The notes below the pieces were generated by a model that was not told where the DNA came from, searched no databases, and saw only the letters and a program-made list of their open reading frames with translations. The position numbers were made by a program, and so were the translations under genes. Below, piece after piece: positions 1-8,370 of a stretch of DNA of 45,857 bases. The DNA is from Planctomycetota bacterium (GTDB lineage Bacteria > Planctomycetota > Phycisphaerae > UBA1845): the NCBI GenBank assembly GCA_016208685.1, contig JACQXM010000052.1, positions 1-45,857 on the forward strand, written 5' to 3'. Each line of letters starts with the position of its first letter. Positions within the stretch are counted from its first letter, which is position 1.

Positions 1-132
1 CAGGTCCGTCATCAGCCCCAGCAGGTACCGCTCGCAGTGCCGGAAGGTCTGCTCTCGCTTGAAACACGGTCGAAACCGCCCCAACAGCGCAGCCAACGCC
101 GGCTGCAGCGATCGAATCTGATCGGCATTCAT
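1..132 (-). CDS. IS701-type transposase, N-terminal part (cut by window edge)
   Basis: Reading the minus strand from the ATG at 132 to the window edge gives 44 uninterrupted codons. The segment has a PCFKREQTF patch followed by CERYLLGLM at residues 34-41. A basic patch followed by a Tyr-Leu-x-Gly-Leu segment about 40 residues from the start is what I know from the N-terminus of IS701-family DDE transposases. The catalytic DDE residues would lie outside the window, so it cannot be said whether the gene is intact. I see no terminal inverted repeat in 133-207 and no clear ribosome binding site. It sits beside lower-GC surface-protein genes, which fits an accessory region. The family assignment rests on pattern recognition over a short stretch. 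Confidence 0.5.
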   Translation of the reverse strand, partial: MNADQIRSLQPALAALLGRFRPCFKREQTFRHCERYLLGLMTDL

Positions 133-207
133 CCTGGGTCTACTGATTCTTCGCAGGAGAGCGCGCTCCCCGCATTCGTCTCAGGACAACCATCGGCTCG
201 AACCCCT

Positions 208-846
208 TCAATTCTTGAGCACCGCTAGCGCTGTCGTACTAAGCGCTGCCAACACCAAAGTGGCAGGTTCCGGGACGATGAAAAAGGACGATAACTCGCC
301 AGTCACAAGCACGCGCAGTTCCTCTGAGGTTCCCATACGGAACCGCGCGGAATCCACAGAATCGAGGGACGGCGGCAGCAACGGAAGCGCGTCGCTCGAG
401 AACATCTGCTGGCTTGAATCGACAAGCTCGATATTAAGCCCTATGTGGTAAGCCAGGAAAAGATTACTACTCGCCGCAAGATACCGATCGCGCCCGAGCC
501 CGAAGTTGTTGTTCTCGACTGCGATGAGGTTGGCCGCGCTGGGGGTGTCGAATAAGGCATAATCCAACGTCCCTATCTGGCCCTCACTTCCAACAATTGC
601 GTTTTCGTACACGCCGCTTGAAGGGAACGTCGGAAGGCTATCCGGCGTTTTAGATTCAAACGTATAGGCACCGTGGATCGGCATGCCTGGGCTCACGTGC
701 CCCTGGAGCAAGCCGAAGGGATCCAAGACCGTCGTTACTTCCCCGGTGAAGCCAAACGTCACTGGCGAGGCCGGGGCGGGGGCGCCGACGGCACCGAACG
801 ACCCCAGGAGGAACCCGATTGCGATTCTTCTTTGGTAGGACCTCAT
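208..846 (-). CDS. PEP-CTERM sorted exported protein, unknown function
   Basis: A 212-residue exported protein. Residues 1-27 form a signal peptide (basic start, hydrophobic run FLLGSFGA, then APAPAS). The last 22 residues carry VPEPATLVLAALS followed by a short hydrophobic span and a terminal Lys-Asn, the PEP-CTERM signal recognised by exosortase in many Planctomycetota and Proteobacteria. The terminal basic patch is weaker than usual. The middle (about 28-190) resembles the beta-rich 'FTGEVTTVLD...' body common in PEP-CTERM proteins and has no catalytic motif that I recognise. The start is fixed by an AGGAG ribosome site just upstream on the minus strand. It lies 95 bases downstream of another PEP-CTERM gene on the same strand. 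No exosortase gene is in the window. Base composition is visibly less GC-rich than in the housekeeping genes. Confidence 0.8.
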   Translation of the reverse strand: MRSYQRRIAIGFLLGSFGAVGAPAPASPVTFGFTGEVTTVLDPFGLLQGHVSPGMPIHGAYTFESKTPDSLPTFPSSGVYENAIVGSEGQIGTLDYALFDTPSAANLIAVENNNFGLGRDRYLAASSNLFLAYHIGLNIELVDSSQQMFSSDALPLLPPSLDSVDSARFRMGTSEELRVLVTGELSSFFIVPEPATLVLAALSTTALAVLKN

Positions 847-941
847 GGCTTGATCTCCTCACAAGATGGTGGGTGGCGCTGCCACGCGAAATTCACCCCA
901 ATGGAATAACGTTCCGCCAGCAAGCACGGTAGCTGCTGATT

Positions 942-2621
942 CTACCGGCATTGGCCGTGCTGAAATTCGGAAAAATCGTGTTTTTCTACCCCTTTGGGAA
1001 GTGCATTGTCCGCCGCCGCGCAGCCGCCGTCGTCCCAGTTCCGCGGCTCCGAGTTTACTTGCCCGTCCAGCGAATTCGTGAAGAAGCGTAATCCCCCTCC
1101 GATGTACGGTGCCGTGTTTAGCGCGGCGTCACGAAATGCGACGTCAGCTCGCGCTTCGCCAAGCAGGAAGCCCGTTTCCGTCGTTGCGAGCCCAGAAAAC
1201 ACATTAACCACATTGAGCGGTACGCTGGGATGCTCGTACACGATGAGTATGCTCACTCCCTCGGCGAGTGCATCGGATCCGGGCTCGTCCAGTGCGCCCG
1301 CAATCAGATACGCTCCATTACCTCCGGTCCGAAGCGCTGCAAGCGGAATCGCAGCCGTGTATGCCGCCGTGTAGTAATGGGGAACCGGAATATCCCAACA
1401 GAGATCGTCATCAGCGATGCCGCTTTGGACGCCAACCACGGGAACGTCGTTGATTCGAATCTCTGTTTCAGCGGTTGCGCCAGGCATGTTTGTCAAATAC
1501 GACCAACTGGCGTATGCTGCTTCAATCGTGGAATCTTGGGGAATGCCGGAGACGTTGACGATGATCGGATCGGTTTGTTGAATGCTGTCGGCAACGACGG
1601 TACGTGTGCTCGCTCCGCTTACCACGAACCCACCGTGGAGCGTGGCGCTGTACCACAGCGTCGCTTCGTGGCCCAGCCCGGTTTCCGCCGCGTATGCGGG
1701 CTTTCCGGCTGCGATTAGAGTCAAAGCCAACATAGCTGCTACGCGTGGTCGTGACCGGCGACGCATGGTGATCAAGACTATGGCACAACTACCGAGTAGA
1801 GCGGCGACGGCTGGTTCCGGGACGTATGTGAGCGATGTGATTCCAGCGGTAACGCCGGTCGATCCGATGGTAATTAACGATCCGGAGCCCACGTCGAATC
1901 GATAGAGGTTTCCGGTGCCTCCCGGCCGTCCTTCGGATATGAACAGAGTGCCGTCACGGGCGAAGGCTGCTCCCAGGAACCCAAAATCGAGAGTCAGGGT
2001 CCACGAGCGCAGCGTGTTGCCATTGGTCTTGTCAACGTACAGGACGACGTCACCGACAGCCCCGATGCCGTTGCCAATTGCGAATACCTTTCCGTGCGGA
2101 TCCACGGCGATGGAGGCGAAGGAGGCATCCACTTCACCGATATTCTGAAAGGTTAAGATCGCCGGGTCGAATGTGAAGAGATTGTGCGATGCTCCCGGTG
2201 CGCCGGGCGACGCCGAATACAGAAGCGAGGTCGTCGGGTCGAATTCGAAGTCAAGCCCGTAGGGAATCAGCCCTAGCCGCTCGGAGCCTCCATTCGAGAT
2301 GTCAATCCGGTAGAACGTCCGAAACGGGCTGACAGTAGAGCCAGTACGCCCGTAAAGGACACCGCTTGGCGAAAGGGCGAGGCCAACGAGATCGGTGATC
2401 CCCGTGCTGCGAGGATTTGATGCAACCCCTGTCAGGGGATCGATGTCGTACAGTACACCATCCGAGGTTCCGCCGATGAGGTAGCCGCCTGCATGCGTTT
2501 GGGTGCGTTCGCCGGGCAAGAACGGTCCAAGCCCCCCTACCGGCGTCGCACGGACGGCTGTACCCGAATGCGCAAGCGTACTGATCGCAACTACGACCCC
2601 AAGAACTCCTCCCCGATACAT
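942..2621 (-). CDS. Fused exported protein: beta-propeller plus internal PEP-CTERM plus second secreted domain
   Basis: 559 residues from the ATG at 2621, which has an AGGAGGTCAAG ribosome site; the upstream 94 codons of the open frame are Arg-rich and not believable as protein. Residues 1-25 are a signal peptide. Residues 35-265 contain propeller-like repeats (YDIDPLTG, YRIDISNG, FTFDPA, LYRFDVGSG). At 267-291 there is a complete PEP-CTERM signal, VPEPAVAALLGS with a hydrophobic span and MRRRSRPR. Instead of a stop, the frame continues into a second signal-peptide-like stretch (MLALTLIAAGKPAYAAE, from residue 297, base 1733) and a beta-rich domain (about 313-530) resembling DUF3344-type surface proteins, with DDLCWDIPV and an SILIVYEHPS segment. 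The simplest reading is two adjacent exported-protein genes joined by loss of a stop codon, real or a sequencing artefact. Confidence 0.75.
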   Translation of the reverse strand: MYRGGVLGVVVAISTLAHSGTAVRATPVGGLGPFLPGERTQTHAGGYLIGGTSDGVLYDIDPLTGVASNPRSTGITDLVGLALSPSGVLYGRTGSTVSPFRTFYRIDISNGGSERLGLIPYGLDFEFDPTTSLLYSASPGAPGASHNLFTFDPAILTFQNIGEVDASFASIAVDPHGKVFAIGNGIGAVGDVVLYVDKTNGNTLRSWTLTLDFGFLGAAFARDGTLFISEGRPGGTGNLYRFDVGSGSLITIGSTGVTAGITSLTYVPEPAVAALLGSCAIVLITMRRRSRPRVAAMLALTLIAAGKPAYAAETGLGHEATLWYSATLHGGFVVSGASTRTVVADSIQQTDPIIVNVSGIPQDSTIEAAYASWSYLTNMPGATAETEIRINDVPVVGVQSGIADDDLCWDIPVPHYYTAAYTAAIPLAALRTGGNGAYLIAGALDEPGSDALAEGVSILIVYEHPSVPLNVVNVFSGLATTETGFLLGEARADVAFRDAALNTAPYIGGGLRFFTNSLDGQVNSEPRNWDDGGCAAADNALPKGVEKHDFSEFQHGQCR

Positions 2622-2910
2622 GACTTGACCTCCTGACAAGATGTTCGACTGCCCCCGCGCGGCTGTTCCCCCAACCCTAAGAACACCGCCCGATGGAAAG
2701 TGGCGCCTACACAAATCCGTTGAGCAAGTTCCGTGCCACTTGACGCAGCTTGGACGGTTTTTTCGGACCAAATCGCCGGGTCGGCCCCGCGGCCGGTGCA
2801 GGTGGGCGCCGGCCGGGCGGGATGGCCGGGGCGTGCGGCCTTCGGCTGGCCAGCGCCGACTACGTTTCGCTGGAGGACGACCTGCCCGATGTCGCCAACC
2901 CACGCCTGCC

Positions 2911-3129
2911 CCATGCGGCTACGGCGCCGGCGACCCGGCGGACGCTGACGGCGACTCCGTGCCCGACTGCACAGGCGTCTGCCCCGGCGCGGACGACGCG
3001 ATCTTCGCCCCCGGCTGCGCCGTGGCCATCCCCGCCGCGTCGCAGTGGGGCATCATGATCTTAGCCCTCGCGCTGGGCGTGGCCGCGAAGGTACGCTTCG
3101 GGCGTGCACGCAACCGATCCCTGCGCTGA
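2911..3129 (+). pseudogene. 3' remnant of an IPTL-CTERM surface protein
   Basis: The last 72 codons of an open frame read as the tail of a surface protein: a Cys/Asp-rich segment (DADGDSVPDC, then CPGADDAIFAPGC) like a thrombospondin type 3 calcium-binding repeat, followed by AIPAASQWGIMILALALG and a basic end. That is the IPTL-CTERM sorting signal (I-P-x-x-S-x-W-G, hydrophobic span, basic tail). Upstream in the same frame (2641-2910) the translation is Arg/Pro-rich and unlike protein, and no credible start or signal peptide exists. In the neighbouring frame, about 2840-2905 reads LASADYVSLEDDLPDV, which suggests that an original gene has been frameshifted. I call it a degraded gene end and do not trust any start. 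Confidence 0.6.
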
Positions 3130-3221
3130 TCCCACTGCCGCACGGGCACGCCAAGGGCCGCCGGTGTCGTGCGTGAGCCGGCTACACTGGGCCGTTCCGC
3201 GCGCCGCCTGAAAGCGCCGTA

Positions 3222-3241
3222 CCGCCGCAAGGCGGCGTTTT
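3222..3241 (+). terminator. Possible intrinsic terminator
   Basis: CCGCC (3222-3226) pairs with GGCGG (3231-3235) around a GCAA tetraloop, followed by CG and four Ts. It lies about 95 bases past the end of the IPTL-CTERM remnant and before the DoxX-like gene. The T tract is short, so strength is doubtful. Confidence 0.4.
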
Positions 3242-3400
3242 ACCACGGACTGCTACGTGTCTACGGGCGGCGTTCCGCCGGCGCTTTTCGCTCGTGCCCG
3301 TTTGCTGCGGGTACGCTGGTACACTGCCCCAGCCGTGTGCACCATGCCCCGTTGCCGCGGAGCTTGCGCTACCGGACGATACACGTCCGAGGTTTCGTCA

Positions 3401-3865
3401 ATGAACGACCGATCGCCCCACTTGCCCCCGGCACTGGACCGCATCGACCGCCGCATCGCCGGTTGGATGCGACGCAACGGGCATTGGCTGCTGCGCGGCT
3501 CGCTGGCCGTGGTGTTCATCTGGTTCGGCGTGCTCAAGCCGCTCGGCCTGAGCACGGCCAACGAACTCGTCGAGCGGACGGTCTACTGGGTCGATCCCGC
3601 GTGGTTCATTCCGCTGCTCGGTTGGTGGGAGGTGGCGATCGGCGTGTGCCTGCTCATTCGCCCCCTGTTGCGCGCGGCGATCCTGCTGCTGTTTCTGCAA
3701 ATGCCGGGCACGCTGCTGCCTCTGTTTCTGCTGCCGGACGTGTGCTGGATCCGAGCACCCTGGGTGCCCAGCCTGGAGGGGCAGTATATCATCAAGAACC
3801 TGGTGCTCATCAGCGCCGCCATAGTCGTGGGCGGTACCGTTCGTGACGGGAGGGCCGGCCGGTGA
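3401..3865 (+). CDS. DoxX/DUF417-like small integral membrane protein
   Basis: 154 residues from the ATG at 3401 (the 48 codons upstream in the same frame are Arg/Pro-rich and look non-coding). After a short soluble N-terminus (1-29) there are four predicted membrane spans: about 29-50 (HWLLRGSLAVVFIWFGVLK), 65-85 (WFIPLLGWWEVAIGVCLLI), 88-110 (LRAAILLLFLQMPGTLLPLFL) and 128-147 (IIKNLVLISAAIVVGG). The FIWFGVLKPLG and WWEVAIGVCLL patterns match the DoxX-like/DUF417 (YkgB) group of four-helix inner-membrane proteins, whose molecular role is mostly unknown. Its stop overlaps the first possible start of the next gene by four bases, so the two are likely translated together. No substrate can be inferred. 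Confidence 0.75.
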   Translation: MNDRSPHLPPALDRIDRRIAGWMRRNGHWLLRGSLAVVFIWFGVLKPLGLSTANELVERTVYWVDPAWFIPLLGWWEVAIGVCLLIRPLLRAAILLLFLQMPGTLLPLFLLPDVCWIRAPWVPSLEGQYIIKNLVLISAAIVVGGTVRDGRAGR

Positions 3866-5421
3866 GACATTCGATGTGGCAACCCGTGCCTCTGCCGAGG
3901 GGGCGACTCGCCGTCCGGTGCCGCGGGGACAGGACCGCGACCGCCCGCACGTTACCTGGCGCGGTTCCGCCAAGGGAGGGGGATCGCGCGCGCAGGTGCG
4001 GCGCGGCATTGGATCGCGCACCGTGGTTTGGCCCCAAGCGAAGGCATGCGCGGCCGCGCGCAGTGATCTGCGTATTGGCGGCATTGGCACTGGCGCCGTC
4101 CCACACCGCGCTCGCCGACGCCGAGCCCCTTCCCGCGACGAGTGCCGTCGGCCAGGATGCAACGCCCCTGACCGACTTGCTGCGCGAGTATTTTCGCACC
4201 GACGACGCCGCAAGGCGCTCGGCTTTGGCAACCGACATCGAACAGGCGACCGCGGGCTCGGTGGCCGCCGTTGCCGCAGCCCTGGGAGAACTCCAACTTT
4301 GGGAGGAAGTGCCGGACAGCGAGTCCCTGCGGTTTGTGGTGCGCGGCAAGCGCGGCGTGGTTGTCGCGCGCTGCCGACCGCCGCGCGGGTACGTTCCCAC
4401 GACGGCGTATCCCGTGGTTGTCGAGGCGACCGACCGGCGAGGGACCTTTCCCATGGGCGCCCGGGACGATTTTCCGGCTCCTGATTCGGCCGGGACCGAT
4501 CCCGCCCACGCGGTCATTCGGGTTCATGTCGAACCGGAGAACCTCGATGCCGCGGACGATTCCCTCCGCACCGGCGACTACTTGCGCGCCGTCCTGGCCG
4601 AAGTGCGCCGGCGACTGCACGTCGATTCCGATCGCGTCGTGCTGCTTGCCGCACGGCCCGGCGATCCGTCGGCTTGGTCCGCCGTCTTGGCAAACCACGA
4701 CTTGCTTGCCGGCTTTGCCGCCTTCGGCTCGTTGCCGGACGTACCCTACCCGGCGCAGTCGCTGCCGCTGCTTCTGGAGAATGTGCGGCACGTGCCGGTG
4801 CTGCTCGCATGGCGCCGGCCGGGCGACTCGTCGGACGGGACCGGCGGTGCGGGGGCGGATGCGGCCGCTCTCGGCCGTTACATCGCCGATCTGGCGCGGC
4901 GACAATCACTGCCGCTGATCGGGATGGAGCTCGCCGATGCCGACGTACGGTCGCGACTGACAACGGAATGGGAGGCACTTCTGACGACCCGCCGCAAACC
5001 CCTGCCGCGACAGGTGTCCCATTGGTTTCGTTTCGCAGGCACCGGCCACGCGGCGTGGCTGCGGGAAACGAAGCACGCCGGCGAAACGTGGGAGGACGAC
5101 CAGCTCTCCATCGTGGTCTCGCCTCCCCTGGATCGTGAGCGCTTCATCACCGAGGTGCTGACCGATCAGTTCGCCTACCTGGGCGGACGCATCGACGGGC
5201 AGACGATCACCATTGACACCCGCGGCTGCGAGGAGATCGAGGTGTTGTTCTGCGAGGGCATGATCGACTTCGCGCAGCCGGTGACCGTCCGTTGCAACGG
5301 CAAGACTCGTCATCGCGGGCTCGTGAATCCCGGCGTCCGCACACTGCTGGCGGAAGCGGCCGCCGACTGGGATTTCCAGCGCCCCGTCTGGGCGAAGCTG
5401 ACGCTGACCATCCACGAATAG
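3862..5421 (+). CDS. Secreted alpha/beta-hydrolase-like protein, nucleophile not conserved
   Basis: 519 residues if started at the GTG at 3862, which overlaps the stop of the membrane-protein gene. The first 60 residues are Arg-rich; the signal peptide (AVICVLAALALAPSHTALA) begins only at residue 67, so the GTG at 4063 or the ATG at 3874 may be the true start. The body resembles the secreted esterase/peptidase group of Planctomycetota: PPRGYVPTTAYPVVVEA at about 173, a region normally holding the GxSxG nucleophile near residue 260 (here LLAARPGDPSAWSAVL, with no GxSxG), and a C-terminal beta domain with a VTVRCNGKT turn near 478. If that alignment is right, the catalytic Ser is lost and the protein is a pseudo-enzyme or binding protein. 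Family assignment is moderate; activity is unknown. Confidence 0.6.
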   Translation: MRHSMWQPVPLPRGRLAVRCRGDRTATARTLPGAVPPREGDRARRCGAALDRAPWFGPKRRHARPRAVICVLAALALAPSHTALADAEPLPATSAVGQDATPLTDLLREYFRTDDAARRSALATDIEQATAGSVAAVAAALGELQLWEEVPDSESLRFVVRGKRGVVVARCRPPRGYVPTTAYPVVVEATDRRGTFPMGARDDFPAPDSAGTDPAHAVIRVHVEPENLDAADDSLRTGDYLRAVLAEVRRRLHVDSDRVVLLAARPGDPSAWSAVLANHDLLAGFAAFGSLPDVPYPAQSLPLLLENVRHVPVLLAWRRPGDSSDGTGGAGADAAALGRYIADLARRQSLPLIGMELADADVRSRLTTEWEALLTTRRKPLPRQVSHWFRFAGTGHAAWLRETKHAGETWEDDQLSIVVSPPLDRERFITEVLTDQFAYLGGRIDGQTITIDTRGCEEIEVLFCEGMIDFAQPVTVRCNGKTRHRGLVNPGVRTLLAEAAADWDFQRPVWAKLTLTIHE

Positions 5422-5487
5422 CGGCCCGGCGCCGCGTGCCCGGCGGCTCCCTTGCCGGCGCGGGGCACCGGGATATAGTCTGTTCCC

Positions 5488-7104
5488 ATGGCCGTCCTTC
5501 GTTATCTCGACGACGCCGGCTGTCTGCAAAGCCGAACGCTTGATGCCGAACAGTTCGTCATCGGGCGCGCGCCCACCTGCCAGATCACGTTCGACGACGA
5601 CATGATCTCCCGCGAGCATCTGCGCATCGACATCGAGCCCGATGGACGGTTCCGGGTGCGCGACCTGGGCAGCCGCAACAAGACCTATGTGAACGGCGAA
5701 CTCACCAGCGAAACGCTGCTCATGCCCGGCGACGTCATCCGCACCGGGGACCGGATCGTGGAGTTCCTCGATGACGCCGCGTCTCCGGAGAAGATTGACC
5801 TGGAGTTCCTCACTCCGGACCGCACGGAGCCGCCGCATTGCGAGTGGGTCAAGCTCAAGGCGCCGCTGTCGCTGACGCTACCCCAGGTGGAACAGCTCGC
5901 GGCGCTGATCGGCGACCAGGCGCTGACCGCCCGGCCGGAGGACATTGCCAACGCCGCCCTGGGACAGATTCTCCTGGACCTGCAGGCGGAGCGCGGGCTC
6001 ATCGCCCTGCGCGGCGATGCCAAGACCGAACTGCGACCGCTGGCGCAGCGCGGGCTGCGCCGCCCGCCCGGCGGCTCGTTGACGCCGGTGAGTCAGTCCT
6101 TTGCCCTGGCTCCGATCCTGCAATCGGTGGGGGGCCGTTACCCGCAAACCGCAAGCCAGCTCAACAACAAGCTGGGTTACGCGGTCACGGCGCTGGCGGC
6201 GCCGCTGACCTATCGCGGCGACCTGGTGGGGGTTTTGTACCTGGACCGCCCGGCCTCGAAGAAACCTTTTGCCGCTGCGGCGTTGCAATATGGTTTGGCC
6301 GCGGCGGCTCAGGTGGGGGCGCTGATCGGGGAGACGGCGCGGAAGCTGGTGCGGAACGCGGCGCGCGAGGGAGTCGCATGGATCTCGACGCTGCGGCGCG
6401 TGCAGGGGTGTTTGACGATGCCCGTTGTCGCCAGCGACGGCTTCGACGCGGCGATGAAGCTCTTCCCCGGTCGAGTACGGTGCGGCGATTTCGGCGAGGT
6501 CATTCACCTGGATGAGCAGCGCTGCTGCGTGCTGGTGGTGGACGGCGGAGGGCATGGGATTACGGGCATCGTGCAGGCCAATGCCTTGCGCGCCGCGGTT
6601 CGTGCGGCGCTGGCGGTTGCGGACGACGTGCTGATGGACCCCGCGGCGCTATTCAATCAGCTCAACCGTACGACGGCCGCCTCCGCCAGCCGTCAGGTGG
6701 TTCCCTGCACCTTCGCGGGCATTGACATGTCCGCCGGGAAGTTGGTCTACATCAACGCCGGCGGCATGCCGCCCCTGCTGCTCATCGCTCCGGGGCGCCT
6801 GGTGACGCTCGATCAACCGTCGCTGGTGCTGGGGGTCGATCCGGACTGCGGCTACGAAGCCACCCGCGTCGACCTGCCGGAGGCGTTCCGGCTGGTGTGC
6901 CATACCGACGGCCTGGTGGAGGTTACGAGCGTGGCCGGCGAGGCCCTGGGCGAGCAGCGGTTGCACGATGTACTTCTTCACCGCGACGCCTTCGGTTCGG
7001 CCGCCGAGGTCGTGGCGCGGGTAGCCCAGGCGTGGTCCGGACACTTGGCCGGAGCCCAACCCGACGACGACGCACTGGTGTTGGCAGTGAGCCGGGGCGG
7101 GTGA
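5488..7104 (+). CDS. FHA-GAF-SpoIIE (PP2C-type) signalling phosphatase
   Basis: 538 residues with three signalling domains. An FHA domain spans about 1-95, with the phosphothreonine-binding core GRAP at 26-29, SREH at 42-45 and NKTYVNG at 64-70. A GAF-like sensor (about 130-290) follows. A SpoIIE/RsbU-type PP2C domain occupies about 305-538, with metal-binding VVDGGGHGITG near 350 and a late DDDALVLAV segment. Proteins of this architecture dephosphorylate anti-sigma-factor antagonists, or act in partner switching, in response to a signal and to Ser/Thr kinases through FHA. No anti-sigma factor, antagonist or kinase gene is adjacent, so the target is unknown. No strong Shine-Dalgarno precedes the ATG. 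The gene appears to be transcribed alone. Confidence 0.9.
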   Translation: MAVLRYLDDAGCLQSRTLDAEQFVIGRAPTCQITFDDDMISREHLRIDIEPDGRFRVRDLGSRNKTYVNGELTSETLLMPGDVIRTGDRIVEFLDDAASPEKIDLEFLTPDRTEPPHCEWVKLKAPLSLTLPQVEQLAALIGDQALTARPEDIANAALGQILLDLQAERGLIALRGDAKTELRPLAQRGLRRPPGGSLTPVSQSFALAPILQSVGGRYPQTASQLNNKLGYAVTALAAPLTYRGDLVGVLYLDRPASKKPFAAAALQYGLAAAAQVGALIGETARKLVRNAAREGVAWISTLRRVQGCLTMPVVASDGFDAAMKLFPGRVRCGDFGEVIHLDEQRCCVLVVDGGGHGITGIVQANALRAAVRAALAVADDVLMDPAALFNQLNRTTAASASRQVVPCTFAGIDMSAGKLVYINAGGMPPLLLIAPGRLVTLDQPSLVLGVDPDCGYEATRVDLPEAFRLVCHTDGLVEVTSVAGEALGEQRLHDVLLHRDAFGSAAEVVARVAQAWSGHLAGAQPDDDALVLAVSRGG

Positions 7105-7282
7105 CGCGGACGCTGCGACCCGCCGCGCGTCAGGCGAGCTCGGCATTCGGAATGGCAATTGCGCGGAGTAGTGTCGGTTCAGGGCGGCGAACACGGGTGA
7201 CGGAACGCCGCCCCGCGGCGCAGCTCGAAGGCGGCGCCGGTCCGCCCGGGTTTCAGCTTGCGGTGCGGCGAGTGACACATAC

Positions 7283-8065
7283 ATGACGCTCACCTACTGG
7301 ACCTACCTGAAGCTGGATGAACTCTTGAATCTCCAGGAGGTCCGTTCCCATCCTCCGGAGCATGACGAGCCGCTGTTCATCATCATTCACCAGACGTACG
7401 AGCTGTGGTTCAAGCTGCTGCTGCACGAGCTGGACCGCATCAAGCGCGATTTCCTGGCAAACGAACTGTACGCTCTGATCGCCGGCTTCAAGCGCATTCG
7501 CACCGTCATGAAGACCCTGGTGGAGCAGATGGACATTCTGGAGACCATGACCCCGATGTCCTTCAGCAGCTTCCGCGACCGACTGGACACCGCCTCCGGC
7601 TTCCAGTCGGCGCAATTCCGCGAGCTCGAGTTTCTGCTGGGCTACAAGCGGAAGGAAATGCTCAACTACCAACCCCCCGGTGCTCCGCACCGCCACGCCA
7701 TCCTGCGGCGGCTCGAGGAGCCCAGCGTGGTGGATTCGTTCTACGCATTCCTGGTACGCCAGGGGGCGTCGGTGCCGGAGGAACTGCTGGACAGAGACGT
7801 GACCCTTCCCACGCAGCCCGACGAGAAGGTGCAGGACGCCGTTTACAAGCTCTATCGCACCCGGCCGCAACTGACCATTCTGGTGGAATTGATGACCGAC
7901 TTCGACGAGGGCCTTCAGGAATGGCGCTACCGGCATGTCAAGCTCGTCGAACGCACCATCGGCAGCAAACGCGGCACCGGAGGCTCCCTGGGTGTGGAGT
8001 TCCTGAAGGAGTCACTTTTCAAGCCGGTGTTTCCCGACCTATGGGCCATTCGCCATCGCCTGTAG
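7283..8065 (+). CDS. kynA: Tryptophan 2,3-dioxygenase
   Basis: 260 residues. Heme enzyme that opens the indole ring of L-tryptophan to N-formylkynurenine, the first step of the kynurenine route. The family signature is clear: LTYWTYLKLDELL at the start, FIIIHQTYELWFK (residues 32-44, containing the distal-pocket His), the substrate-binding Arg in SGFQSAQFRELE (residues 105-116), and the C-terminal WRYRHVKLVER with the proximal heme His near residue 219, followed by GTGGS. Slightly shorter than the roughly 280-300 residues of many bacterial homologues, mainly at the N-terminus. No kynurenine formamidase or kynureninase gene is nearby, so the rest of the pathway must be elsewhere. It lies 178 bases after the phosphatase gene, with no shared operon signal. 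Confidence 0.96.
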   Translation: MTLTYWTYLKLDELLNLQEVRSHPPEHDEPLFIIIHQTYELWFKLLLHELDRIKRDFLANELYALIAGFKRIRTVMKTLVEQMDILETMTPMSFSSFRDRLDTASGFQSAQFRELEFLLGYKRKEMLNYQPPGAPHRHAILRRLEEPSVVDSFYAFLVRQGASVPEELLDRDVTLPTQPDEKVQDAVYKLYRTRPQLTILVELMTDFDEGLQEWRYRHVKLVERTIGSKRGTGGSLGVEFLKESLFKPVFPDLWAIRHRL

Positions 8066-8336
8066 GCCCCCACGGGCGACGACCGGCGCCACAGACGGCA
8101 CGGCGTCAACGACACGGTGGGCGGGCATAGGCCCATCAGTGGCAGTCGTACGGTAATTATTGCATTATCAAGCGATTTCGCAGCGATGGGCGGCGTACGA
8201 CCTCGCGTACGGACGCCGGTGGGAACCTACGCGACTCGCCAACGGTAGTAGTGCGTGGGGCGTTTGATCGTCCGACCCCCCGCGCGGGTGGCGCCGCGCG
8301 AAGCTCGCGCGCGCCCGGTCGGGCACGCTGGCAAGG

Positions 8337-8364
8337 TTGACAGCGCGGAAGTGATACTTATAAT
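8337..8364 (+). promoter_or_regulatory. Near-perfect sigma-70 promoter of the nusA leader
   Basis: TTGACA at 8337-8342 and TATAAT at 8359-8364, both exact consensus hexamers, separated by 16 bp. Transcription would start near 8370-8371, about 300 bases before the nusA start codon. The gap 8066-8336 between kynA and this promoter holds no gene that I can support. Confidence 0.85.
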
Positions 8365-8370
8365 CCGCGA

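Noticed and set aside
5466..5487. GGATATAGTCT before the phosphatase gene as a -10 box
   Set aside because: No acceptable -35 box lies 16-18 bp upstream and the start codon would be too close.
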